Below are positions 9,899 through 19,592 of a stretch of DNA of 64,000 bases, in pieces. The DNA comes from Yponomeuta sedellus (Eukaryota; Arthropoda; Insecta; Lepidoptera; Yponomeutidae). The stretch covers positions 14,010,016 through 14,074,015 of the forward strand of contig OW203734.1 of the NCBI GenBank assembly GCA_934045075.1. Direction: 5' to 3'. Position numbers and translations under genes: made by a program. The number at the start of each line of letters is the position of its first letter. The stretch's first letter is position 1. A model generated the notes under the pieces. That model was not told the origin of the DNA. It was given only the letters and a program-made list of their open reading frames with translations, and did no database searches.

Positions 9899-10427
9899 GT
9901 TTTTTGCTTTGAGAATCCGTTACAAATCTAGATTTACCGGCTTCTGTAAGTGGCTCTTATTATTTTATTCAGTGCACTAGAATCAATAATATGCATCTTA
10001 GCTGCTAATTCCCCTTGGGGCATAACGCGCCAGCTGACTCGAATGCCGTTTAGGAACTTCTCAGCACACTGCCACAAAGACAGTCTAATAAACCCAAGCT
10101 ATTTGCTGTCAACAGAGAATCCGGTGGCCAGCAAGCATCGCTCATTCGTCGAGGCGACAATACGTCTTCCGTACGTCTGACCACGGTGCGATCTCTGCGC
10201 TCCTCGGCCAAATACTCGACCGGGCACAACGCCAGCCTGTTATAACAACCGCAGAAGACACAGAGACTGACTAGAGCGACGACTATGGAGATAATAGTGG
10301 AAATGGTGATGTGAATCTGACCGGAACTTTAGATCAGTGGACAATATTTGAGTAGATAGCTAGCCTATGAATTAAACGGACTCCATGAGGCGTCAAACAA
10401 AAATATAATACGTGAGTTAAGGCCTGC
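9899..10427. other. No gene recognised
   Basis: There is one 76-residue frame at 9950-10180 on the + strand with no motif I recognise. It has no repeat signature seen elsewhere in the window. I cannot tell unique intron from old repeat. Confidence 0.4.
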
Positions 10428-10781
10428 GCAGACGAGGGACTATCTCCCGGGTACCTTTTCGTCCGATATAGATCTCTTATGAATTGTATCGAATAACGCA
10501 CACGAAGGAGGAAAAGTACTCGATACAAAATGTCCCTCAAGTTACCGAGGACATCATGAGACCGGACTGGACAAAAGTGCGGTGTTTTCTTTTAAAACGC
10601 CTTTTCTTTTTCAACTTCATGTAAATTACAACACAATGTAATCTCAGGATATTTTTGCTTCCATAGCGTACGCTTCACTCAATTTCCGGGGAACAAATGA
10701 CCGCACACTGTAGGCGTTTGTCCGCGATAAGTACTCGGAGGACATTTTTTTACGATTCAGGGACTTTTATCCCTCGTCTGC
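10428..10781. mobile_element. Possible MITE with 12-bp terminal inverted repeats
   Basis: GCAGACGAGGGA at 10428-10439 faces TCCCTCGTCTGC at 10770-10781. The interior has weaker inverted similarity (AAGTACTCG near both sides). No coding potential is seen. Confidence 0.45.
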
Positions 10782-10844
10782 CTTTAAGTAAGGTCAAATT
10801 CGTCAAGTTCCTCCTCCAATTTCAACTTGGCGTCTTTAGTATCT

Positions 10845-11105
10845 AGTTCTAGTTAGACCTGAGATTTCCGCTCTCAGTCTCATAGTTTGGCCGTTTTACG
10901 TAGCTAGGTAAAACGCTAAGGTGTGTTTATATCTCAGAAGCTAGGGCTTCCACGTGATGTTTTCCGTCACCGTTAGCGTGAGGTATTGCTACTATGACTT
11001 CGCAAACGTTCGTAACTTAGAAAACAAGGTAATTGATACATGCTGGAATTCGAACCCACGTTCTTCCAAATGTAAAGCCTGTCCCACCGCTGTGCTACTA
11101 CCGGT
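10845..11105 (-). repeat. tRNA-derived SINE (family D)
   Basis: It has the same order as the copy at 7795-8065 in reverse: ACCTGAGATTTCCGC, a TTTCCGTCACCGTTAGCG segment, and the box-B-like GGAATTCGAACCCACG. Confidence 0.7.
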
Positions 11106-11539
11106 CTGTTGTAAGTAACTTCTAAGTACGATAAGCTCAGTAATAATGACGCCAAGTTGATAGGCCGTGTACATTTTTAATGTTGGTCAAATAGTACTTG
11201 TACATGCATTTATTTCGCATTGCATTTGTTGTTTTACTATGCGCTATGACTTGTTTAACCTACACAGGAGCTATTGACTAGCTAAAGTTTGAAAGGTTTT
11301 ACGTGATTAGAATAAGATAAACTGTTTTGTGATCCGTTCTTTTAAGCTATTAGAAGCTAGATGTTGTTAACCAAGTCGATTAAGAAAATTTTTTCTAGAC
11401 TAAATGTTTTAATATTATTGTGGGATAATCGATGTATTGTGATAAGTTAATTTTGTCTACTTGCTACTGATGCTTGCTGTAAATAAAAAAGTTCGAGATA
11501 ACAAAATGCTTTTGACAAATTCTGCGTACAAAGTATTTA

Positions 11540-11660
11540 ATTTATTTATTTTATTCAAAACTATACAGAAACGGTGACGTACTAAACATTCAAGCAAAAC
11601 TAGGTGTCCATTTCGACATCTAGGTCATTTTGGAGAAACAAAAATATGTTGGATTCTTAA
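11540..11660 (-). repeat. Jockey-type LINE 3'-UTR fragment
   Basis: AAACTAGGTGTCCATTTCGA and CATTTTGGAGAAA align with the other 3'-UTR fragments (3180, 43760-43915 reversed). It is non-coding. Confidence 0.6.
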
Positions 11661-11835
11661 ACCAAATAAAATATATTAGGAAAGGGAAAAATAAAAAGTC
11701 CCCTTAATCGGCGAGTATGGTGCAGTCCACAGTAGCTTAACATGAATGTTTTTGTTCCCAATCCCATATTATTATTAGTATTTTAGTTGCAAATTCGCCC
11801 TTAATGCTGCCGAGTAGACTGTCAAATTTACGTAA

Positions 11836-11903
11836 ATGTTTTCACGTAGATAGACAGTTATAAGAGCACCAGCTCTTATGACTGTCTATCTACGTGAAAA
11901 CAT
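11836..11903. repeat. Hairpin 1 of a tandem foldback pair, ACCA loop
   Basis: The 32-bp arms at 11836-11867 and 11872-11903 differ at one position. The loop is ACCA. It abuts the second hairpin (11901-11987). Confidence 0.9.
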
Positions 11904-11987
11904 AGCTCCATAGCTCGCTCAAGAGAATTTGAACTGTTGGACCACCAACAGCTCAAATTCGCTCAGCGAGCTATTGAGAGAGCTATG
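11901..11987. repeat. Hairpin 2 of a tandem foldback pair, ACCA loop
   Basis: The left arm ends GAACTGTTGG, the loop is ACCA (11941-11944), and the right arm starts CCAACAGCTC. The right arm belongs to the RTE coding fragment; the left arm is an inverted, slightly diverged copy of it (about 40 bp). Confidence 0.85.
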
Positions 11988-12330
11988 CTCGGCGTTTCTC
12001 TAAAGGATAGGATTCGTAACGAATGCATCCGACAGAGAACTAAAGTTATCGACATAGCTCAGAGAATTAGCGAGCTGAAGTGGCAGTGGGCTGGCCATAT
12101 CTCGCGAAAAACCGACAACCGTTGGAGTATGCGAGTTCTTGAGTGGAGACCGCGACTCGGCAAACCTAGTGTGGGACGCCCTCCGACCAGGTGTGATGAC
12201 GATCTGCGAAAAACTGCAGGCAGATTCTGGATGCGGCAAGCTGAAGATAGGGCGCTATGGCGCTCATTAGGGGGGGCTATGTCCAGCAGTGGACTATATA
12301 ATATAGCCTGAAGAAGAAGAAGAAGATAGT
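11930..12330 (+). pseudogene. RTE-type LINE, C-terminal ORF fragment
   Basis: An open frame of about 124 residues encodes the end of a non-LTR retrotransposon polyprotein, after the reverse transcriptase. Motifs include QRAIERAMLGV, WAGHISRKTDNRW and ALWRSLG, which parallel QRAMERSMLSV, WAGHISRMHPDRW and IWSELGEAF in the larger element at 13425-14663. The 3' end carries the CAGCAGTGGACTATATAA block and a GAAGAAGAAGAA tail. It is 5'-truncated and has no reverse transcriptase domain, so it is inactive. Confidence 0.85.
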
Positions 12331-12339
12331 CAGAATATT

Positions 12340-12710
12340 CAGTGAACATTCAGTTGTTTTATATTTATACAGCACAGTAATATTTTTATCTTGTATCCTA
12401 CCTGAGTCCCACTGCAGAGAACGGGCCTTCTCCCAGTGACGAAGAGAGAGAGCTTGAACTTGAGCGTGAGTGCTTGTACTTACTAATCCGCGGTGGGCAC
12501 GCGTGGTAATTAATTCCATAATTTATTGCTCCCATCACATAACACTGATATTGTAAAGGCGAAAGTTTGTGAGTGAGTATATTTTCTACTTCTTACTTCT
12601 TCACGTCTAAATGGCTGGAGAGATTAAAAAAAAAATTGTATGGAGTTAGCTGACTGGCCCTAGCTGACCCTGGATTAACACATAGGCTACGTTTTACTGC
12701 GGGAAAATAT
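12340..12710. other. No gene recognised
   Basis: It contains GCCTTCTCCCAGTGACG and GCGGTGGGCACGCGTGGTAAT, the latter also at 54090 and 51335 in reverse as part of SINE family D variants. Otherwise no feature is seen. Confidence 0.35.
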
Positions 12711-12719
12711 TTTTTTACT

Positions 12720-12883
12720 TTAAAAACCTATTTACAGGCTAAAAATTCCACCCATGCCGGGATTCGAACCCGCGACCTCAGGCTATCCGTGCCAGCGCTC
12801 TATCCAACTGAGCTAATGGGCGACTCACCGGCATCAGTGAAATTTCGAACCTCTTAACACTATTCTTTGTATTACGTACAAGT
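12720..12883 (-). repeat. SINE-A simple copy with 12-bp TSD
   Basis: On the minus strand: GTACGTAATACAAAGAATAG, the tRNA-like domain and a GTAAATAGGTTTTTA end. Direct repeats TATTTTTTTACT lie at 12708-12719 and 12884-12895. Confidence 0.85.
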
Positions 12884-13084
12884 TATTTTTTTACTGTTAA
12901 TACACAATTTATTTTACCTAATAAACCGCAGGTAACACCGCGGCGCACAGCTAGTAAGACATATAAGAAACATAAATTTACAAAATAAAAAAGTGTAGGT
13001 ACCTACGTGGCGAGATTATTTCAGCAGAGATCTTTTCCAGCCAATACTTGATGTGGTGATACGCATACGAACATCATAAACGAA

Positions 13085-13185
13085 GAATAGTGTAAAATAA
13101 TTGTTACTATGTACATTGTAATTATTTAATATTTACTGTTTTGCCAGTGTACAATAAAGAATATTCTTATCTTATCTTACATAGA
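13085..13185 (+). repeat. LINE 3' end with TCTTA tail
   Basis: GTACAATAAAGAATATTC is followed by TTATCTTATCTTA. This is a 3' terminus of a CR1/Jockey-like LINE without its ORF. Confidence 0.45.
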
Positions 13186-13284
13186 CGGGCTATACATGCT
13201 TAATAATTACATAGACATATTTCTTGCATTACAAGCATTAATAACACGACATATGTCTATATGTCGTTGAACTGATATGTCTAT

Positions 13285-13380
13285 GTCTATATGTCGTTCG
13301 TTTCTGGTTCCCACGACACAAGGTTTCCTAGTGTGGGGCCAGAAGCAATATATGTGCCTGTATGTAAATGTTATGTTATT
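13285..13380 (+). repeat. SINE family C, 3' part
   Basis: GGTTCCCACGACACAAGG, TTTCCTAGTGTGGGGCC and ATGTGCCTGTATGTAAATG are the family C body and tail. The tRNA-like head is absent. It is 40 bases from the RTE LINE insertion. Confidence 0.7.
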
Positions 13381-13424
13381 GCGAAGAAAGGTAAGAATAT
13401 ATTGCAATGTAGGTAGGTACCTAG

Positions 13425-14663
13425 TTTTTTTTTTTTTTTACGTAGCCTCGTTTGTGTCCCACTGCTGGGCAAAGGCCTCCCCCAACTCAGACCAGATGTT
13501 TCTGTCTTGTGCCACCTCAGACCACTCTGGCATGTGTCGGTCGAGATCGTCTCGCCAACGTTTTCTTGGCCTACCTCTCCTGCGACGACCACCTTTTGGC
13601 ACCCACTCGGTGGCAAGTCTTGCCCACCTATCCGGGTGCATTCTGCTGATATGCCCTGCCCAGCTCCACTTCAACCTTGCAGTCTGGACACCCACATCAG
13701 CTATGCGTGTTTTTGATCGTAGCGTAGTGTTGCGGATATGGTCAATCCTTCTGACGCTCAACATGCTACGCTCCATAGCTCGCTGGCAAACTTTGAGCTT
13801 GGACTTCTGTTCTTCGGTCAGTGACCAAGTCTGGGAGCCGTAAGTGAGGACGGGCAGGATGCACATGTCGACGAGTCTCCGTTTCAAGGAAAGCGGAAGG
13901 CTTCCTTTCAACAAATCCTTCATGGACCAGTAGCACTTCCAGGCGTTTTCGATACGGCGATTGATTTCCTTGCCTTGCATGTTTTCGAAGCTTACTATCT
14001 GGCCCAAGTAGATGTACTCATCGACATAGTGTATCTCCTGCCCGTCGACCTCAACTTTGCTCTTTCGACCGTTGGTCATGACTTTGGTTTTAGAACTGTT
14101 CATAGAAAGTCCAACCTCAAGGCTTGCAGCACTAAGTTCTTCCAGCATGATTTCGAGCTCGGATGCATTCGTAGCGAACAGGACAATATCGTCGGCGAAG
14201 CGAAGGTTTGTTAGTTTTCTGCCGCCAACTTTAACGCCTCTATTTAACCACATGTCTGGTAACGTTCTAAAAACCTCTTCTAGGGTTAAAGTGAATAATT
14301 TTGGCGAGAGAGGGTCGCCTTGTTTGATGCCCCTTTCTATTACAAATGATGGTCCTGTTGAATTTAATTTTATATTTGCTGTGCTGTTGCCGTATATTAA
14401 CCGAAGTAAATCTATGTATGTGCTATCAATATTTTGGTTGTTTAAAGAATTAAATATAGCGGAGTGTGATAGGCTGTCGAAAGCTTTAGAGTAGTCGACA
14501 AATGCCAGATACAATGGTACATTATACTCGTGGCTCTTCTCAATCACCTGATTTACGGCTTGTAAATGTTCCATTGTAGAAAAGCCAGGACGGAAACCTG
14601 CTTGTTCTGGTGGCTGTTGTGAGTATAATTTTGCTGTTATACGGTTTTGAATGACTTACCTAG
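13425..14663 (-). mobile_element. 5'-truncated RTE-type LINE with 10-bp TSD
   Basis: This is a minus-strand non-LTR retrotransposon. Direct repeats AGGTACCTAG at 13415-13424 and 14664-14673 bound it. The 3' end is a poly(A) tract (plus-strand T run 13425-13439). It is cut at the 5' side inside the reverse transcriptase. The apurinic endonuclease domain is missing, so it is not autonomous. Confidence 0.9.
13438..14656 (-). CDS. Reverse transcriptase C-terminal half of RTE-type LINE
   Basis: One uninterrupted frame of about 405 residues: 378 from the first Met plus about 27 upstream residues (QPPEQAGFRPGFST is RT motif 2-like). Then LAFVDYSKAFDSLSH (motif with catalytic Asp), GIKQGDPLSPKLFTL (motif 4), FADDIVLFATNA (catalytic ADD) and WAGHISRMHPDRW in the C-terminal region. 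It ends AFAQQWDTNEAT. The family copies RNA into DNA at a nicked target. The frame is open, suggesting a recent insertion. The first Met is internal to the domain, not a true start. Frames on the plus strand here are shadows. Confidence 0.9.
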
Positions 14664-14795
14664 AGGTACCTAGTAAATAATATTATTCGCTGGAGTTCAA
14701 AGGAGAGATATAATGACTGAGTGTAAGACAATGATCAGAGCAGAATGAAATTCAAGGTTTGATTGAGATCATTCAAAAAGTTAGGTGAATTTAAA

Positions 14796-15165
14796 AACCT
14801 ATTTAGAGGCTAAAAATTCCACCCATGCCGAGATTCGAACCCGCGACCTCTGGCTATCCGTGCCAGCGCTCTTTCCAGCTGAGCTCCAGCTGGGCGACTC
14901 ACCGGCATCAGTGAAATTTCGAACCTCTTTACACTATTCTCTGTATTACGTACAGGCAGCGACATCTGGCTTAAGTAAATTGCATCACTTACAGCCCCGA
15001 CTACCTACTTTGCAGTTAGGTTTTTTACATCGGAATGATATCACTGTTGGAAAGAGCGCTGGCACGGATAGCCAGAGGTCGCGGGTTCGAATGCCGGCAT
15101 GGGTGGAATTTTTAGCCTCTAAATAGGTTTTTAAATTGTCCTTAGCACGGGTTAGTGCAAAAAAA
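14796..15165. mobile_element. Foldback SINE-A
   Basis: The left arm is a reversed tRNA-like domain (GGATAGCCAG complement, GGGATTCGAACCC-like with one change). The middle has GTGAAATTTCGAACCTC and GCATCACTTACAGCCC. The right arm is a forward tRNA-like domain (GGAAAGAGCGCTGGCACGG) with tail CCTTAGCACGGGTTAGTGC. The left arm has a small duplication AGCTCCAGCTG. No clear TSD was found. Confidence 0.8.
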
Positions 15166-15339
15166 TAAAAATAGTAAGTTATATGTATTTTTGACTATAG
15201 TAAATAATGTTCTAGGTATTGAAACATACGATCATGCGGGTGACACACATTCTCTTGGCAACGTATACTCAAGTGGAAAGTAATGTGTAACAGTTTTTAA
15301 CGTGTTTCAGCATACGTTATTTCTACACTAAATGAAATC

Positions 15340-15545
15340 GTGGTGTTGCGCCAACTATTCCCGGGTTCGAATCCCGTCTGGGAACAAGAGAAAAACCCCA
15401 GGGGTTGGATGTTTACATGTTTGTGATATCGTTGTTTCTGGTTTCCACGACACAGGGTATCCTAGTGTGGGGCTGGCCACATACAGGCACATACATTGCT
15501 TCTGGAAGCAATAAATGTGCCTGTATGTAAATGGTATGTGATGTC
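15340..15545 (+). repeat. SINE family C, nearly complete, with internal duplication
   Basis: The box-B-like GGGTTCGAATCCCGTCTGGG is followed by ACAAGAGAAAAACCCC, TGTTTACATGTTTGTGATATC and the GTATCCTAGTGTGGGGC block. The tail CATACAGGCACATACATTGC is immediately followed by its inverted copy GCAATAAATGTGCCTGTATG, a 3'-end foldback. Confidence 0.7.
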
Positions 15546-15825
15546 AACGGTATACTCGTGATCACGAACGTCGCGAGCGCGCCAAATCCATCCGGTGCAT
15601 CAAATTAACGGCCACCGTCAAGGAAACGTAGAGGAAAGTTTAAAGGGAAGGCAGTCGCCAAGGTACGCCACCTACCATCGCCGGCTCGCCACGCTACAAG
15701 TGAACCAGGTAGAGGTTTCCAGCCCTCTCTTTAAACCATCTATAAAATTGGTAAAGTTAGAGTAATGGCGCTAATCGGTTCCATTCAAAAGCATTCAAAC
15801 TTTTGTTGAATTTATTTGTTAACTA

Positions 15826-15990
15826 AATATAGATAGATAGAGATAGAGAACACTTTATTGCACAACCAGAAAAATATATAACATAGTAAAAGGCAACCTA
15901 GGGTTTTTTTAAGAAAGCCGGCGTTGCCCCTGACCTTGATCATACTTAAACCTCCATATAGTTAGGATTCTTATGTACGAGTAAGGAGGC
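15826..15990 (-). repeat. CR1-like LINE 3' end
   Basis: In reverse, the sequence ends CAATAAAGTGTTCTCTATC with TCTA units. A similar shorter fragment is at 16820-16880. No ORF. Confidence 0.55.
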
Positions 15991-16159
15991 GTAAATAGGC
16001 AGTAAAAGTGAATGATTGTTCCTTTGAGTGTACGTATTTATTTATTATCGAAACTTTTTCTTAAATTTCTTACGTTATAGTTATCGTCACAATAAAAGTG
16101 TATTAAATGATCGGCTAACGCCAACTTGCTTCATTTCACTGCATAAAGCAAGATGCCGC

Positions 16160-16233
16160 TACCCGATAGTGGGCTATTAGTTTCTATTAGCTATTATTAG
16201 CTATATTGGCTATTAGTGGGCTATTAGACGAGA
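16160..16233. repeat. Imperfect CTATTAG repeats
   Basis: Several GGCTATTAG / GCTATTATTAG units directly precede the pentanucleotide array. The flank is itself low complexity. Confidence 0.6.
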
Positions 16234-16516
16234 TCTCGTCTCGTCTCGTCTCATCTCGTCTCGTCTCGTCTCGTCTCGTCTCGTCTCGTCTCGTCTCGTC
16301 TCGTCTCGTCTCGTCTCGTCTCGTCTCGTCTCGTCTCGTCTCGTCTCGTCTCGTCTCGTCTCGTCTCGTCTCGTCTCGTCTCGTCTCGTCTCGTCTCGTC
16401 TCGTCTCGTCTCGTCTCGTCTCGTCTCGTCTCGTCTCGTCTCGTCTCGTCTCGTCCCGTCTCGTCTCGTCTCGTCTCGTCTCGTCTCGTCTCGTCTCGTC
16501 TCGTCTCGTCTCGTCT
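16234..16516. repeat. (TCTCG)n pentanucleotide microsatellite, about 56 units
   Basis: The tract is almost perfect. Two variant units are visible (TCATC near 16251 and TCCCG near 16453). The open frames on both strands (Ser-Arg-Leu-Val type and Arg-Asp-Glu-Thr type) are products of the 5-base repeat and should not be annotated as genes. Confidence 0.98.
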
Positions 16517-16885
16517 CTCATTTCATTTAGCTATTGTTAAAAATAAAGAGTACACATAAAGCGTAAGTATCCGAAACTGACATCCGTGCACACGACAGGA
16601 GTTTCTTTCTTAGTTTCTTCTACACATAATTTATTATACGTGAAACTAATAGCTTTGACGTTCATCAAGTAAACATTTCGTTTTTGTAGTGATTAAAATC
16701 TTCTTGACTTTGACAACCACTAATGAGGCCTTGACGCGAAGAAAGTCTGTAAGGTTCATGGCAAGTAGCAGACCATGATCTCTGCCTACCACTCCAGAAC
16801 GCAGGCGTGAGTTAATGTTATAAATAGATAGATAGAGACCACTTAATAGCACAACCAGAAATAAAATAATAACAACTATAGTATT

Positions 16886-17097
16886 TCTTAATGATTCGCG
16901 ATACTCATACATAGTTATATATTAAACGGGTCAAATCGTGATTATTTATTAGGTAAAACGTAATTACCTTATTTCCCGACGTTTCGGCAGTTTACCCGAG
17001 ACCACGGCAACTGTAACGCTGCCGAAACGTCGGAAAATAAGGTAATTACGTTTTATCGAATAAATAATCGCGATTTGACCCGTTTAATATATAACTA
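16886..17097. mobile_element. Penelope-like element termini in hairpin (or MITE)
   Basis: Inverted arms start TAGTTATATATTAAACGGGTC (16912) and end in its complement (17097). They include ACGTAATTACCTTATTTCCC and the GACGTTTCGGCAG / CTGCCGAAACGTCGG pair around GAGACCACGGCAACTGTAAC. The second copy at 47136-47297 shares also 26 bases to the left of the arm. The GAAACGTC ends resemble the edges of the Penelope-like fragment at 19593-20418. The family assignment is an inference. Confidence 0.6.
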
Positions 17098-17324
17098 AAT
17101 AACAATTATGATAAGTTAATTAATTGGAGGTCTTTTCGACTATATTATTATTTTAGCATGTATAACGTGTACATTTTTTTGCATAAAAACTTCGCTGCTC
17201 CCATTTACGTGAGCGAAAGATGAATTTCAAAAAGTGAAGATGAACAAGGTGTGTGTTCACACACCTCAAAAAATGAAGTAATAATTTTTTTTTATTATTT
17301 ATTTTATTTTCATGTGGAGAGGAT

Positions 17325-17580
17325 GAAGGAAGAAAGATTGACGAAACAAATATATACCTATTGCGAATGTGAGTGGAAGGGTTGGTAAGGGTCGTCCCAG
17401 GCGAACATACATCGACCAGATAGGGGATGTATTAGCAAACGGAAAGATAAAAAGTACCCGGAACCGGCGTACGTGCATGCAACGACTTATGAACGTTGAT
17501 GAAGCGAAGGTGATCTGTCAGGATCGTGGCAAGTGGCAGACCCTGGTCTCTGCCTACCCTTCTGGGATACAGGCGTGAGG
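17325..17580 (+). pseudogene. RTE-type LINE (second subfamily), C-terminal fragment
   Basis: GAGGATGAAGGAAGAAAGATTG begins a region that reads [12 protein letters not shown] and then, after a frame break, [20 protein letters not shown], ending in [13 protein letters not shown] and a stop at 17576-17578. The related copy at 57130-57470 reads [20 protein letters not shown]. It is the post-RT C-terminal part only. Confidence 0.7.
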
Positions 17581-17813
17581 TTTTGTATGTATGTATGTGT
17601 ATTTATACGAACATCTTACATACTTCATAAAGTACATTTCATTTATTTTCTTTATTTATTTTATTTATTAATACATGACATGTCAAAAATCAAACTAGGT
17701 CACTCTGTACTATGATTTTCGACTCTCAAAGAAAGCCTAAGCCTCTAAGAGAAGGCCTGTGACGAGTCGAAAGTTTATAGGCTACATAAAAAAGATTTTG
17801 TTTTTGTTAGTGA

Positions 17814-17853
17814 AGCTGTAGAGGTTGTTATAATACTAACAACCTCTACAGCT
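17814..17853. repeat. Perfect 17-bp inverted repeat
   Basis: AGCTGTAGAGGTTGTTA faces TAACAACCTCTACAGCT with a 6-base loop. It is isolated, with no recognisable element around it. Confidence 0.8.
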
Positions 17854-17869
17854 AAGTAAGAAACTAAGG

Positions 17870-18070
17870 TGAGAGGCAAACGCTACCAAGCTTTTGGGGA
17901 TAAATGAGTGTAGCATGTCACTCAGGTTTCCTCACGATATTTTCCTTTAGAGTAAGAGAGTAGTATTGCTACTACGACTACACAAAGTCATTGGTACATG
18001 CCGCCGGGATTCGAACCTAGAAACTCGCAAATGCGAGGCCGACGTTTTGCTGCCGCGCCACCAACGTTTA
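17870..18070 (-). repeat. SINE family D copy
   Basis: The GATATTTTCCTTTAGAG, GAGTAGTATTGCTACTACG and GGGATTCGAACCTAG segments match the family in reverse. Confidence 0.6.
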
Positions 18071-18955
18071 CTTACCACCGACCCTTTTAAAAATATTGAG
18101 GCATTTATTGTATGAAATAAATAAGGAGTAAGATATAAGCCATAAAATTCAAAATTAGATACCGTTGAACACGGGGAATATTAGATAAGTTATATCCACT
18201 TTAGGACACACGTTTGCGCCAGAAGATAAATGTATTTTTTCGTGATTTAATAAAATGAAGGCCCAAAAATAAACAAAAAGCGTACACGAGTGGAAAAGCA
18301 CACAGCAGGCGTTAAATTTGTAAAGAGCGGTGAATTTTTCGCAGTATTTGAAAAATATATCTCGTATATGTAGCTACTTTTAGCAAAGAAAAATGAAAGA
18401 TTTTCGATTTCTGAATTTGAGAGTGTGAGAGTGTTTGATTAAGAAATAAGAACCTAAAGAGAGAGATGGAATCAAATGGAATAAATGTGATTTTATTTAA
18501 AATAGCACAGAAAATGTGATTTAGTCAAAGTCAAAGACAAAAAATCTTCGAATTTTTATTCTTTAAAACCATTTTAATGTATATCAGCTTATTGTTAAAA
18601 AATTATAAATTAGCAGTTTTATTTATAAAAAGTTGGTGTGACTAAAACACAATTAAGGTCCGATATAAAGCTACTCGAAAATATCTTATTCATATTGATT
18701 TCCATGTCTAATTATTTCAACAATATATATATAAATATAACGGAATATTTTTTTCTGAAAAAAACCTGGAAAATTCAAAGATACAGTTACGTGACCCAAA
18801 GTTTCGTAAACTTTTTTAGATGCTAACAAAACATTTAGAATGATTCCATTTCTGTATCGAAAAGTGTAAAAAAATTAGGTATTTTCGTATTTATTTCACA
18901 TTGAGATGCCATTAGGTTCATGCGTTTTTTCAAATAAACAAATCTCGCCAAAATA
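18071..18955. other. No gene recognised
   Basis: It is very AT-rich. A 62-residue frame at 18638-18826 has no motif. No repeat family was recognised. Confidence 0.4.
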
Positions 18956-18959
18956 GTCT

Positions 18960-19360
18960 TATCTAGTCTGGCACGGTTAGCCAGAGGTCTCGAGTTCGAG
19001 TCCCAGCATGGGTGGAAATTTTGGCCTCTAAATAAGTTTTTAAAATTGTACTTAGCACGGGTTAGTGCATTAAAAGGAATATAATCATGTGGGTACAGCG
19101 ATATCATTCCGATGTAAATCCTAACTGCAAAGTAAGGTACTCGGGGCTGCAAGTGATGCAAATTACTTCAGCCAGATGTTGCTGCCTGTACGTAGTACAG
19201 AGAGTATTGTAAAGAGGTTCGAAATTTCACTGATGCCGGTAAGTCGCCCATTAGCTCAGTTGGGAGAGCTCTGGCACGGTTAGCCAGAGGTCGCGGGTTC
19301 GAGTCCCGGCATGGGTGGAATTTTGAGTCTCTAAATAGGCTTTTAAAATTAGTCTTATCT
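18960..19360 (+). repeat. SINE-A head-to-tail dimer
   Basis: A partial tRNA-like domain (GGCACGGTTAGCCAGAGG at about 18969) and tail CTTAGCACGGGTTAGTGC are followed by a complete long-form copy with its own tRNA-like domain (about 19246-19317). The two tRNA-like parts point the same way, unlike the foldback copies. Confidence 0.75.
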
Positions 19361-19592
19361 ACATAAATTTTATTAAAGTTATTGATCAAGGCGTTTGTTG
19401 TTATTGGCCTGTGTCCTGCAGTCGGTGGCAAATGGCTTATGATGATGATTGATCAAGGAAATCTGTGCGAATTAGTTGTTTGCATTTGCACCCAGTTAGC
19501 TCTAAATCAAGCCTAAAGGGGAATTGAAGCCGGCTTCAATATAACAGAAAATACTGCCGAATAAATAAGACTTTATGTATGAAAGTAAGGAA

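Noticed and set aside
13277..13843. 188-residue plus-strand frame
   Set aside because: It is antisense to the RTE reverse transcriptase and its flank; no motif of its own.
16206..16559. Open frames of more than 100 residues on both strands
   Set aside because: They are translations of the (TCTCG)n array; any frame of that repeat is open.
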